Assembly: GCA_019359355.1 (NCBI GenBank)
Contig: JAHHHM010000003.1
Location: forward strand, 124,001 to 188,000
Length of the DNA stretch: 64,000 bases
Origin: Microcoleus vaginatus WJT46-NPBG5
GTDB taxonomy: Bacteria; Cyanobacteriota; Cyanobacteriia; Cyanobacteriales; Oscillatoriaceae
Reading direction: 5' to 3'
In this document: in pieces, positions 56,609 through 64,000 of the stretch
Numbering within the stretch: the stretch's first letter is position 1
Layout of the letters: each line of letters begins with the position of its first letter
Position numbers and translations under genes: made by a program
The notes under the pieces: model-generated
What the model saw: the letters and a program-made list of their open reading frames with translations, nothing else
The model's database searches: none
What the model was told of the DNA's origin: nothing

Positions 56609-56980
56609 TTAATTCAGGACTTTGCTCAGGGCAAGTTTCCGACTACGTTCCGAGAGCCGGTTAAGATTCAGTTGATTGTGATTATCAAGGAGATTTTCTT
56701 TTTCCAAAAACTCCAAAATCGTAATACTTAGAAGCATTTCCACCTGAGCCGCCCGATTGCTGAGCCATTCATGAGTTGCGGTATCTTCGGGAAAGCGTTC
56801 AATACATTCGCTGGTGTAACGACGGAATTCTCTAACTTCATGCAATAGACGAACTAAATAGCTAGGGCACTCGCAGGCTATTACATCGGCGGCTTCACAA
56901 AGAGCGAGCAGTTGTTCATCAGAAAACTCTAATGAAAGTTGAAGATTTTGGCTGGAGTCAATCATATTTTCCGGCAACAT
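56609..56980 (-). CDS. hypothetical alpha-helical cyanobacterial protein
   Basis: 123 residues, soluble and mostly helical (LSLEFSDEQLLALCEAADVI; YLVRLLHEVREFRRYTSECI; EMLLSITILEFLEKENLLDN). Two Cys lie close together (ACECPS). ATG at 56980 or 56965 are both possible. I do not recognise a named domain; similar proteins seem limited to cyanobacteria (impression, not tested). It stands alone between tsaD and a hydrolase gene. Confidence 0.7.
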   Translation of the reverse strand: MLPENMIDSSQNLQLSLEFSDEQLLALCEAADVIACECPSYLVRLLHEVREFRRYTSECIERFPEDTATHEWLSNRAAQVEMLLSITILEFLEKENLLDNHNQLNLNRLSERSRKLALSKVLN

Positions 56981-57192
56981 TAGGTTAACCTTAGCCTTGC
57001 TTAATTCAGGGGGTTCTTTAAAGACTGAGTGATAAATCGCCTTATGAAATAAAAGATATTGGACTAAAAAAAATAGAGTGCTGTAAGGGTTACAGCTAAA
57101 ATCTTATAAATTCTTAAATAAACTTATATAATCTTAATAAATTATTAAATTTTGAGGCATCTATCTTAAGACAGATGTCTAAATGCTGGAAT

Positions 57193-58098
57193 TTATTTAG
57201 CGTGGCGGTCCAGTAGGCTGTGGATGGCACCGGCAACTGCATCGGGCTGCTCAAGCATTGCCAGGTGCCCGCAGTCAGGAATTTCAATTACATTGTCACC
57301 ATCGACTTGAAACAGCCGGTGAAAACTGGCCAAATGACGCACATATTTAGGTGCCATAATCGAGTCTCGTGCACCGGCAATGAAATAAACCGGCTGCTCA
57401 ATCTGTGAGACAACTTGCGGTAATTTGTTGACCTCAGCTTCAGTGGTGGAATCGAGTAAGCTTGCTAAAGCCGCCTCTGGGTGAGCGATGACAAAATCAA
57501 TTAACCGCTGCCGACACCAAACACGATCAATCGGACGCACCACCTGCGCCCGCGAAAACAGCAAATCAATGAAAGGCAGATAAGAAAGCCAGCGCGGGCG
57601 GAGTTTCAACATTTGTTGGCCGGCAGAGCGAAATCGTTCAAATTCTTCTTTCAGATAAATGCCACCGCCGGCATTGATGCAAATCGCACCTTTAACGCAC
57701 TCAGGCATCTGAGAAGCCGCCCACAAGCCAATGCTGCCGCCAAGGGAATGACCGATCACCCAAGCGCTAGAAATATTCAAATGTTGCAGCAAAATGGCCA
57801 AATCTTGAGCGTAGGCGGCTGGAGTGTAACGGGAAACTGCGACACTGGCGCTGTCAGAACCGGCCAACTCTAAGGTTTTGCCGTCGCTTGGCTGAGAATT
57901 TTGGCACTGTTGGGAATCACCAAACCCCCGCAGATCGTAAGCAAGGCACTGATAAGCCGGTGCCAACCGTTCAATTAGGGGTTGCCAGTAGCCACGACTG
58001 AGCAGCCAGCCGTGGATGAAGACTAGCACAGGAGTAGATGGAGTGGGAGCGGTTAAATCGTAAGCGTGCCGCACGCCCAGGATGTCAATCATTGCCAT
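57193..58098 (-). CDS. alpha/beta-fold hydrolase
   Basis: 301 residues with the full fold. Oxyanion region VFIHGWLLSRGYW; nucleophile elbow GHSLGGS, with the Ser at about 129; acid likely in YFIAGARDSIMAPK; and the catalytic His in IPDCGHLAMLEQPD. The AYDLRGFGDS turn places it with esterase, epoxide hydrolase or MhpC-like enzymes. Substrate unknown. ATG 58098 or 58092 are equivalent. Confidence 0.9.
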   Translation of the reverse strand: MAMIDILGVRHAYDLTAPTPSTPVLVFIHGWLLSRGYWQPLIERLAPAYQCLAYDLRGFGDSQQCQNSQPSDGKTLELAGSDSASVAVSRYTPAAYAQDLAILLQHLNISSAWVIGHSLGGSIGLWAASQMPECVKGAICINAGGGIYLKEEFERFRSAGQQMLKLRPRWLSYLPFIDLLFSRAQVVRPIDRVWCRQRLIDFVIAHPEAALASLLDSTTEAEVNKLPQVVSQIEQPVYFIAGARDSIMAPKYVRHLASFHRLFQVDGDNVIEIPDCGHLAMLEQPDAVAGAIHSLLDRHAK

Positions 58099-58188
58099 AG
58101 TTTTATCCTATCCCGAAGTTCTGCCGCAAAGACCGGCAATCACAAGACGGGCGTACAAGAGGAGAGGAATCAGCAATAATAGCCGGCC

Positions 58189-58914
58189 TCAAAATCGCCG
58201 GCCTAGCAATCTCTGCCGCACACTTTCAGCAATTTTATGGCCAAGGTAATCAGGAATTAAGCTTTCATTCGGGCCTAAAAGGTAAAGAATGAGCCGAGTG
58301 CGTCCCCGCCAAACCAGCAAGTTGGCATTGACAACCAATAAATCCTCTTGCCAGATGGCGTACATCACCTTGTAAAACAATCCCGGTTGGTTATCCGCCT
58401 CAATTAACAGTGCCGGCAGATGGAAAACAGGGTCAACATAAAATTCAGTCTCTACGTCCTCTAAACCGGCATCCAAGTTGAATTCCACTGCCAGCATCTC
58501 TTCAACTTCAAAATGGCCGGCTAGCGCCTCTCGCACGGCTCTACAGACGTTTTCTGAAGTCTTATCCGTCAGTGCTTTGCCTCCCCGTGACACCACCAGC
58601 TTGATAAAAACCAACATCGGCGGATAAATTTGGCCATACAAACTCAGGCTGTGGATCGTTAGCCCGTAGGCAGCCAAAACGCCAAAAATATCGCTCAGTA
58701 AAAAAGATTGGTTCCGGTAGGCAAAATGCAGCGCACTTTTGTTACCTTCAGGTCTCAGCTCAATCACAGCTTGCTTGGTTTTATAGAGCTGGTAGGCGAG
58801 CTTGAGGTTTTGCAGTTGGATTTCACTGCTGACGAATTGCTCATAGAACTGAGGAAACGCCCGGTTAAAGCGCTTCAGAAGTTCTAGTGTGGATGATTTC
58901 AAACCCGCAGCCAT
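58189..58914 (-). CDS. ACT-domain protein (GlnD C-terminal-like)
   Basis: 241 residues with two ACT-like units: NQSFLLSDIFGVLAAYGLTI with HSLSLYGQIYP, and ADNQPGLFYKVMYAIWQEDL with VVNANLLVWRGRTRLILYLL. These resemble the regulatory end of GlnD uridylyltransferases, but no nucleotidyltransferase domain is attached. ACT domains bind amino acids such as glutamine, so a free-standing nitrogen or amino-acid sensor is plausible. ATG at 58914. Confidence 0.8.
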   Translation of the reverse strand: MAAGLKSSTLELLKRFNRAFPQFYEQFVSSEIQLQNLKLAYQLYKTKQAVIELRPEGNKSALHFAYRNQSFLLSDIFGVLAAYGLTIHSLSLYGQIYPPMLVFIKLVVSRGGKALTDKTSENVCRAVREALAGHFEVEEMLAVEFNLDAGLEDVETEFYVDPVFHLPALLIEADNQPGLFYKVMYAIWQEDLLVVNANLLVWRGRTRLILYLLGPNESLIPDYLGHKIAESVRQRLLGRRF

Positions 58915-59600
58915 AATTGGGAAAAACTCGCTTGCCCGGTCAAATGCACTAGAGAATACAAATCCCAGTGCATCTACTATAGAACTCTCTGTTCTGGTTA
59001 ATCTGTCTCAACTTTGCAGAAAAACAATGATGCACTGGCTTTCTCATCGTATTCTTGAATTGAGGGGTGTGGGAACTTTTGATTGTAAAAGTTGAGGCCG
59101 GCGCATCAAGTGCAGTTTTTCCACCCGCCTATCACGGTGCCCCCTCAAGCTAACGGCGTTAAGGTTGCTACCGCCAGTTGCCGCACCCAGCAATTCTTAG
59201 CGAAAACCTCTGAGGGATTGGGTTCTGGAGGACTCGTGCAATCAACCGCAAACACGTTAAACTTGAAACAGCAAATCCACGACGGTGCGGGCGCTGCAGC
59301 GGGGTTGTCCCAAAACATTTCGTCTCACCCATGTGCAGATTTAAGGTCAATGTCTGGCGCACAGCAATCACAGCGGCGAACCGACTTTAGATGAACGAAG
59401 ATTTGGCCTTGGTCAGACCGAACGCCGGTTCGGATGCAGACTAAGTTCTGGCGTCACTGTCAAAACGCTCGGCTAACGGTTCGTGACACCGCTTTGATGC
59501 TTAAAATCCGCATAAGTGGTACACTTCCTCCCTGAGAAACCTTTTCCTTTTATAGGGATTAGGCGCGTTAACTTACTTGTACTACCATTACCAAGCCTGC
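58915..59600. other. 686-bp region without a recognised gene
   Basis: GC-balanced DNA between the divergent ACT and GNAT genes. Long open frames exist on both strands but their translations lack any domain pattern. I looked for tmRNA, RNase P RNA and 6S RNA landmarks and found none convincing. ACGGTTCGTGACACCG and GAACGCCGGTTCGGA words near 59430-59490 can form hairpins. A structured RNA remains possible. Confidence 0.5.
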
Positions 59601-60173
59601 ATGGGTTTTTGGAAAAACTTGTTTAGCGGTTCTGACGCCTCTTCGGCTCCTAATAAAGGCCCAAGTGAAGAATATCCTTTTGGTGCCGGCGATTCTTTTA
59701 CCCAGACGCTGCGCGATTCTTCTCCGGAGATGCTACGCGAACGTGCCGGTTCTAATGTTCGGATTTATTTCAGTACAGATCGGGACATTGACCTCTACGA
59801 ACTTGAAGAACTCTGCGATGCCGTCGGTTGGTCTCGACGTCCGCTCCGCAAGGTCAAAAAAGCCATTCAGCACAGTTTTCTCGTCGTTTCGATGTGGGAG
59901 CAGCGAGGAACTCAACGCCGTCTTATAGGCTTTGCCCGCGCCACCTCAGACCATGCGTTTAATGCCACCCTCTGGGATGTGGTGGTTCACCCAGATTTCC
60001 AAAGCAAGGGATTGGGTAAGGCACTCATGAAGTACCTGATCAAAAAACTTCGCAGTGAAGATATCAGCAACATTACCCTCTTCGCTGATCCCCATGTTGT
60101 AGATTTTTACCGAAATCTTGGCTTTATGCCCGATCCAGAGGGCATCAAAGGAATGTTTTGGTATCCAGATTAG
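59601..60173 (+). CDS. GNAT acetyltransferase, Ycf52/NSI-like
   Basis: 190 residues from ATG 59601 ([20 protein letters not shown]); an upstream TTG adds eight unlikely residues. The GNAT core has [20 protein letters not shown] and the acetyl-CoA loop [20 protein letters not shown], ending with [20 protein letters not shown]. This is the cyanobacterial counterpart of algal Ycf52 and of the plant chloroplast acetyltransferase NSI, which acetylates photosynthetic proteins and affects state transitions. The cyanobacterial target is unknown. Confidence 0.88.
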   Translation: MGFWKNLFSGSDASSAPNKGPSEEYPFGAGDSFTQTLRDSSPEMLRERAGSNVRIYFSTDRDIDLYELEELCDAVGWSRRPLRKVKKAIQHSFLVVSMWEQRGTQRRLIGFARATSDHAFNATLWDVVVHPDFQSKGLGKALMKYLIKKLRSEDISNITLFADPHVVDFYRNLGFMPDPEGIKGMFWYPD

Positions 60174-60240
60174 AGGCTAGAGGAAGTGGGGATGGGATCG
60201 GGTGGCTAGTGCTGTCTCCTCCCTCCCTAACCCCTAGTCC

Positions 60241-60942
60241 CTAGCTTCTAGCTGGAGGGCGCGGGGAGGGAACCTGACGCTGCTGAGGTGCTGGAACTAC
60301 ATGGGGCGCTGCGGATTCTTGCTGCAGTTGCTGCCGGCCATTTTGGATGACTCGCATCATTTCGCCCAGCTGCTGCTCAATGTTTCTCAGGACACGATCA
60401 GCGTAGTCGTCTGCGCCGTGGTGAATTTCTTCGCACTCCGCTATAGCGCGATTCCGCATTTCTTCAATTTCCTGTTGAGCTTGCCGGCGTGCCCGCTCAA
60501 TTTCAGCAAGGGTTTGTTCTTGAGCTAACTCACAATCCTCCTCTACTTGCAGCCGGATTTGCTCAGCTTCTAATTTGGCCTGCCGCACTAGGCCCATTTC
60601 ATCTAGAATCTGAGTCGCTTCTTGCTCTGCAGCAGCAAGGATTTCCTGAGCGTACCGTTCCGCTTGGGCCAGAATTTCCTCTTTGCGACGGATAACGTCT
60701 TCGGCTTCGAGATAAGCCGCAGGAAGATTCAGGCGCACGAGATCGAGCTGATCTAGCACCTGTTCTTCATCAATGAGCGTGCGTCTGGTGAGCGGAATGC
60801 GCGGACTGTCGAGGATCATCTCCTCAAGCCGGTTGAGTTCGCGCTGGATATCTATGCCTCCTGATCCACCCTGGAGTGATTCATCCTGAGGGCTGAGTTC
60901 TGTGCGGTCGGTATTGATCCGGGATGTGTCCTGGCGTAGCAT
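60241..60942 (-). CDS. DivIVA-like coiled-coil protein (Cdv3-like)
   Basis: 233 residues. A conserved start ([40 protein letters not shown]) leads into a long Glu/Gln/Ala-rich coiled coil ([40 protein letters not shown]) and a Pro-rich end. It matches my recollection of cyanobacterial Cdv3, a DivIVA-type cell division factor. ATG at 60942 lies inside coaD, a 91-bp overlap in another frame. Division or polar organisation is the likely role. Confidence 0.75.
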   Translation of the reverse strand: MLRQDTSRINTDRTELSPQDESLQGGSGGIDIQRELNRLEEMILDSPRIPLTRRTLIDEEQVLDQLDLVRLNLPAAYLEAEDVIRRKEEILAQAERYAQEILAAAEQEATQILDEMGLVRQAKLEAEQIRLQVEEDCELAQEQTLAEIERARRQAQQEIEEMRNRAIAECEEIHHGADDYADRVLRNIEQQLGEMMRVIQNGRQQLQQESAAPHVVPAPQQRQVPSPRPPARS

Positions 60943-61415
60943 CTGGAAATATCTAGGGCGACGTGTTTAGGAACAAGGTGATCGACAGAGCCACCGAACC
61001 TGGCGATCTCTTTCACTACACTACTACTTAAAAAACTGTACTCCTTAGAAGTAGCTAGAAAAACTGTTTCAATTTCATCTGAGAGGGTTTTATTGGTGAG
61101 CGCCATTTGCAGTTCCATCTCGAAGTCTGAGAGGACGCGCAACCCCCGAAGCAAGACTTGGGCTTGTCGCATTTTGGCATATTGCACCGTTAATCCCTCA
61201 AAGCTATCCACTTCAAGGTTGGACAAATGTTCAGTGGAAGCGCGAATCTGGTTGATGCGCTCGTTTGCAGTAAATAGGGGGGTTTTGTTGGGATTGCGTA
61301 CCACCGCCACGATCACAAGCTCAAAGAGCTTACAGCCTCGCTCGATGATGTCGAGGTGACCCAGAGTTATCGGATCGAAGCTACCAGGATAGATTGCGAT
61401 CACGGGCGTTGGCAT
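60852..61415 (-). CDS. coaD: phosphopantetheine adenylyltransferase
   Basis: 187 residues. It joins ATP and 4'-phosphopantetheine to give dephospho-CoA. The nucleotidyltransferase motif is [12 protein letters not shown] (9-20, TxGH), with [20 protein letters not shown] and the [13 protein letters not shown] segment. Usual CoaD ends soon after VPKHVAL; here about 27 extra residues ([20 protein letters not shown] and on) extend over the start of the cdv3-like gene. The tail is likely dispensable. Confidence 0.95.
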   Translation of the reverse strand: MPTPVIAIYPGSFDPITLGHLDIIERGCKLFELVIVAVVRNPNKTPLFTANERINQIRASTEHLSNLEVDSFEGLTVQYAKMRQAQVLLRGLRVLSDFEMELQMALTNKTLSDEIETVFLATSKEYSFLSSSVVKEIARFGGSVDHLVPKHVALDISRCYARTHPGSIPTAQNSALRMNHSRVDQEA

Positions 61416-61824
61416 CTAAGTTTGTAATGCTAATGTTACAGTATTCCGAAACTTTGTCTAGCGCCAACCATAGCTTTGTGGGCTGATGGTTGTTGTGTCA
61501 TCGCACACCATTCGGCTAAAAATGGCTGCGTAATTGCGCTGAGGCCCATGAGGGGTGTGTGTTTCAGTTTAACAGTCAAGCCATTACCCCTACAGGTAAG
61601 CAAGCTGGTCAGTTGTAGATAGTGGGCACCCTGATTGAGCCATACGTTTTTCTAGCCGCTTAAGAGCTAGAAAATGCTCTGACAACATCATACTTGCTAT
61701 TGTTCTATAAACCTAAAAATTCAAAATTTAAACGGTAAAATTGACTGTGTTATAACTGGCTTGCCAACTTTTGCCTGTCCATAAAGGCGGGTTGTCTGGA
61801 AAAAATACTCTAATAACATAGTTT
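61416..61824. other. intergenic region between coaD and the EEP gene
   Basis: 409 bp between divergent genes. The right half is AT-rich, with TATTGTTCTATAAACC and AAATTTAAACGG words fitting a promoter for the downstream gene. CTAGCCGCTTAAGAGCTAG (61652-61670) may form a small hairpin. No coding frame recognised. Confidence 0.4.
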
Positions 61825-62820
61825 ATGCAGTTTCTACAGCACTTTTTTAAAATTGAAGGCTGGCAGGAGCAAGTTAAAAGCGCACTTTTCCGCTGGATAA
61901 TTCTGGGGACAGTTTTTTCTACGCTGTTTTCTCTGACGGGTTATTTGGGAGGCTTCCACAGGTATTTAGAACTCACGAGCCATTTTAAACTGCAATATCT
62001 CGTTGTTGGGTGTATTGCCTTAATTTTTTTCTCTGTGACACGTCGCAAGTGGTTAAGTCTTGTCAGCCTCTTCTGTGTCGTGCTCAACCTGGCTGTTATC
62101 GTTCCTTGGTATATTCCTCCGCCAACAGATGCTGCTGTTCTTGCCGGCACTCCCATGAGGATTTTGCTGGCAAATGTCTTAACTTCTAACCGGCAATACT
62201 CAAAAATTATCTCCATCGTTGAGAAAAACTTACCTGATATTGCAGTTTTCTTAGAAGTGAATGAAGTTTGGGCAAAACAGCTTGAAGCTATTCAGGATAT
62301 TTTGCCTTATTCTTTGGTTTATCCCAGAGAAGATAACTTTGGTATCGCCCTATACAGCAAAACAGCCCTTAACGATCCAGCTTATAAATTTTTTGCGGAT
62401 GAAGATGTAGTGAGTTTACTGGCGGATGTCAGCATTTCCGACCAAATTGTTTCAATCGTTGCCACACATCCACTACCCCCCAGTAATCAAGAATATTTTA
62501 ACGGGCGAAATACGCAGCTCGAAGAAATTAGTAAATATGTGCAGCAGTTAAAAAATCCACATTTAGTTGTTGGTGATTTGAATGCAACGATGTGGTCGCC
62601 CTATTATAAACAGTTTATCCAAAAGTCTGGATTGCATAACACAAGGGCCGGCTTTGGCATTTTACCCACTTGGCCGGCTCAATCGCCTCTGCTCTATATT
62701 CCTTTAGATCATTGTTTAGTTAGTTCACAAATTAAAGTTAGAGAGACTAAAACTCTAGAAAATATTGGTTCAGATCATCTACCTTTGATCTGCGATCTTG
62801 CACTGCCAGTGAAAACTTAA
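61825..62820 (+). CDS. membrane-anchored endonuclease/exonuclease/phosphatase family protein
   Basis: 331 residues. Three hydrophobic helices in the first 100 residues (ILGTVFSTLFSLTGYLGGF; LQYLVVGCIALIFFSV; WLSLVSLFCVVLNLAVIVPW) precede an EEP domain with RILLANVLTSNRQYSKIISI, metal-binding Glu in AVFLEVNE, HPLPPSNQEYFNGRNTQ, the catalytic GDLNATMWSPYY and the end GSDHLPLICDL. This is the architecture of bacterial extracytoplasmic EEP proteins, probable phosphodiesterases; DNase, sphingomyelinase or inositol phosphatase activity cannot be chosen. Confidence 0.88.
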   Translation: MQFLQHFFKIEGWQEQVKSALFRWIILGTVFSTLFSLTGYLGGFHRYLELTSHFKLQYLVVGCIALIFFSVTRRKWLSLVSLFCVVLNLAVIVPWYIPPPTDAAVLAGTPMRILLANVLTSNRQYSKIISIVEKNLPDIAVFLEVNEVWAKQLEAIQDILPYSLVYPREDNFGIALYSKTALNDPAYKFFADEDVVSLLADVSISDQIVSIVATHPLPPSNQEYFNGRNTQLEEISKYVQQLKNPHLVVGDLNATMWSPYYKQFIQKSGLHNTRAGFGILPTWPAQSPLLYIPLDHCLVSSQIKVRETKTLENIGSDHLPLICDLALPVKT

Positions 62821-62905
62821 TTAGTTATTAGTCCTCTCAGGTTTAATTCAATTATATTTTCTAATAGCTGCCCTGATAAAATCGAAAACTACTTACTTTT
62901 TTTCT

Positions 62906-63427
62906 CTATAACCCAGGAGTGCCGTCTATTTCACGGCTCTGTTGGTCAAAAAATTGACCCTCTCTTTTTTTATAGAGAGTAATTTCTACCTCAGCTTCCG
63001 CACTTATTGGCGGACGTTCTTCAGTTGTGTCTGTCTGCTTTGGCATTATAACAGTATGAGTTAAAGCTCCTATTGTGAGTACCCGCGTTGTCTGGCAAAT
63101 CGCATTGTTTGGTTCTATTTCTAAGACTTTATCAAAACATTGCACTGCTTCTTGATAACGCCTTAAGTTACAAAGAGTTGCGCCTTTATTGTACCAAAGG
63201 TCAGCTACATTAGGATTGATTTTGATAGCTTCGTTGTAACAGGCGATCGCTTCCTCATAACGTTGTAATTGTTCTAGAGTAATGCCTTGGTAAACCCAAG
63301 CGGGGATAAAATCTGGTTTTAACTTGACGGCTTTTTGGAAACAATCGAGAGCTTCTGCGTATTTCTCCTCATCTTGGAGTGCCATACCTTTGTCAAACCA
63401 GGTTGTGTATGTGTAGGAATTAGTCAT
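62906..63427 (-). CDS. tetratricopeptide repeat protein
   Basis: 173 residues from ATG 63427 (MTNSYTYTTWFDKGMALQDE). Three canonical TPRs follow: EKYAEALDCFQKAVKLKPDF, ERYEEAIACYNEAIKINPN and RRYQEAVQCFDKVLEIEPNN, then a charged tail. A TTG 36 bases upstream is a poorer start. TPR proteins mediate protein contacts; no partner is suggested by context. Confidence 0.88.
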   Translation of the reverse strand: MTNSYTYTTWFDKGMALQDEEKYAEALDCFQKAVKLKPDFIPAWVYQGITLEQLQRYEEAIACYNEAIKINPNVADLWYNKGATLCNLRRYQEAVQCFDKVLEIEPNNAICQTTRVLTIGALTHTVIMPKQTDTTEERPPISAEAEVEITLYKKREGQFFDQQSREIDGTPGL

Positions 63428-63542
63428 AGTTAATTTAAATTCTGTAGAATAGTGCTGGAGCAAGTTTGTTTAGTTTAGCCATTAGATTAGTTGCCAGACC
63501 CTTAGAAGTTTCAACCCCTGGCTAATAAAGCTATTATTGTAT

Positions 63543-63844
63543 TTATATTTTACCTGTTGCCAAGCACCAAGTTTCGCCATTTGTCAGTTTATCCTGAGAT
63601 TTTACAAAAATTTCTCTACCCATCATTTGCGACTGACTCAGCGCGGCTTCAGATGCTTCAGATGCCTCAGCTAAAGCCATATTTTCAATTCTGTTAGCCC
63701 CTCCATCAAGCGCTTATAGAGATTGAAGGATATAATTTTAGAACTGGGGCGCGATTCCTTGAGCCGTAAAATGGGAGCTACAGCGGCTTGGTAAAAGACT
63801 TCCCCTTGTTGGTTACGAGTTTCTGTCAGGGCGTAACTACGCAT
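63543..63844 (-). pseudogene. Phd/YefM-type antitoxin, frameshifted
   Basis: From ATG 63844 the frame reads MRSYALTETRNQQGEVFYQA, AVAPILRLKESRPSSKIISF, NLYKRLMEGLTEL, the Phd/YefM DNA-binding domain. At about 63685 one base is missing (TTG AAAAT for TTG GAAAAT), giving an early stop at 63671. In the next frame the protein resumes NMALAEASEASEAALSQSQM to the end at 63543, including the usual LTNGET tail. No RelE/ParE-like toxin follows. The upstream part to 63931 is not conserved. An orphan, decaying antitoxin gene. Confidence 0.85.
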
Positions 63845-64000
63845 GGGAACAGTGAATTTTGACTTCTTATATATTATGTCTATTTTAGGTATAATTGTTA
63901 AAAATTTGCAAGTATCGCTTGTCAACCACAATCTGTATTGGAGACATACTTGATTTAATGCAAGTAAAGAGGAGCTATTGCAAAGCTGAGAAGTTGAGAA

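Noticed and set aside
59092-59394. 100-codon frame in the spacer before the GNAT gene
   Set aside because: Translation is low in hydrophobic pattern and without recognisable motif; overlapping frames on the other strand are equally long.
58915-59600. Candidate tmRNA, RNase P RNA or 6S RNA
   Set aside because: None of the conserved landmarks (tmRNA tag and tRNA-like ends, RNase P GAGGAAAGTCC core) could be found on either strand.

Overview
The window is from a filamentous, motile cyanobacterium, probably of the Oscillatoriales (Microcoleus/Oscillatoria-like). This rests on three photosystem I genes (psaF, psaJ, psaL), the Ccs-type cytochrome c assembly gene ccsA, a complete hmpF-hmpABCDE locus (hormogonium/type IV pilus taxis), cyanobacterial families such as the Ycf52-like acetyltransferase, DUF7219 and a DivIVA-like Cdv3 protein, and scattered GCGATCGC (HIP1) sites. 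CCGGC/GCCGG words are also very frequent in most of the window. The assignment is inferred from gene content; no rRNA is present.

Layout. 1-3005 (minus): copper handling, with a small metallochaperone, a CopA-type ATPase and a membrane-anchored cupredoxin-like protein cut by the window edge. 3225-9131 (plus): an orphan sugar ABC permease, a serpin, ccsA, tilS and a small DUF6883/DUF4926 pair, followed by a 109-bp MITE-like element with an 8-bp target duplication. 9490-23679: hmpF on the minus strand, diverging from hmpA (PATAN-REC), hmpB (CheY), hmpC (CheW), hmpD (MCP) and hmpE (CheA hybrid), the taxis system that directs type IV pili. 23784-29809: a GT39 membrane glycosyltransferase with C-terminal TPRs, a secreted PPC-like protein, tRNA-Phe and an ExbB/ExbD pair.

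30067-45301 is an accessory region for pili and glycans. It has a methyltransferase, a type IV pilin and a GT41 (O-GlcNAc transferase-like) enzyme on the plus strand. On the minus strand are a methyltransferase-TPR-GT41 fusion, a wrecked glycosyltransferase, a GT4 enzyme, a double methyltransferase (FkbM plus a second SAM domain), and decayed rfbG and rfbF genes for CDP-hexose synthesis. From about 31.4 to 44.0 kb the CCGGC words nearly vanish and AT content rises. The most novel signal is here: three neighbouring proteins with unrelated catalytic parts end in the same ~125-residue module (core INLI-FPDWS, TLLI, MNL-MxEDLDV, LLPRI-RI-L), which I cannot assign to a named family.

45615-64000 is mostly core genome: a class IV aminotransferase, DUF7219, rqcH, remA-gmk, a large beta-propeller/repeat protein, psaL-psaJ-psaF divergent from tsaD, an alpha/beta hydrolase, an ACT protein, a GNAT acetyltransferase, cdv3-like and coaD overlapping by 91 bp, an EEP-family phosphatase, a TPR protein and a frameshifted Phd/YefM antitoxin.

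Together the centre of the window reads as a motility neighbourhood: taxis signalling (hmp), a pilin, and GT41 and methyltransferase enzymes that could decorate pilus or surface proteins. I found no CRISPR array, intact insertion sequence or prophage.
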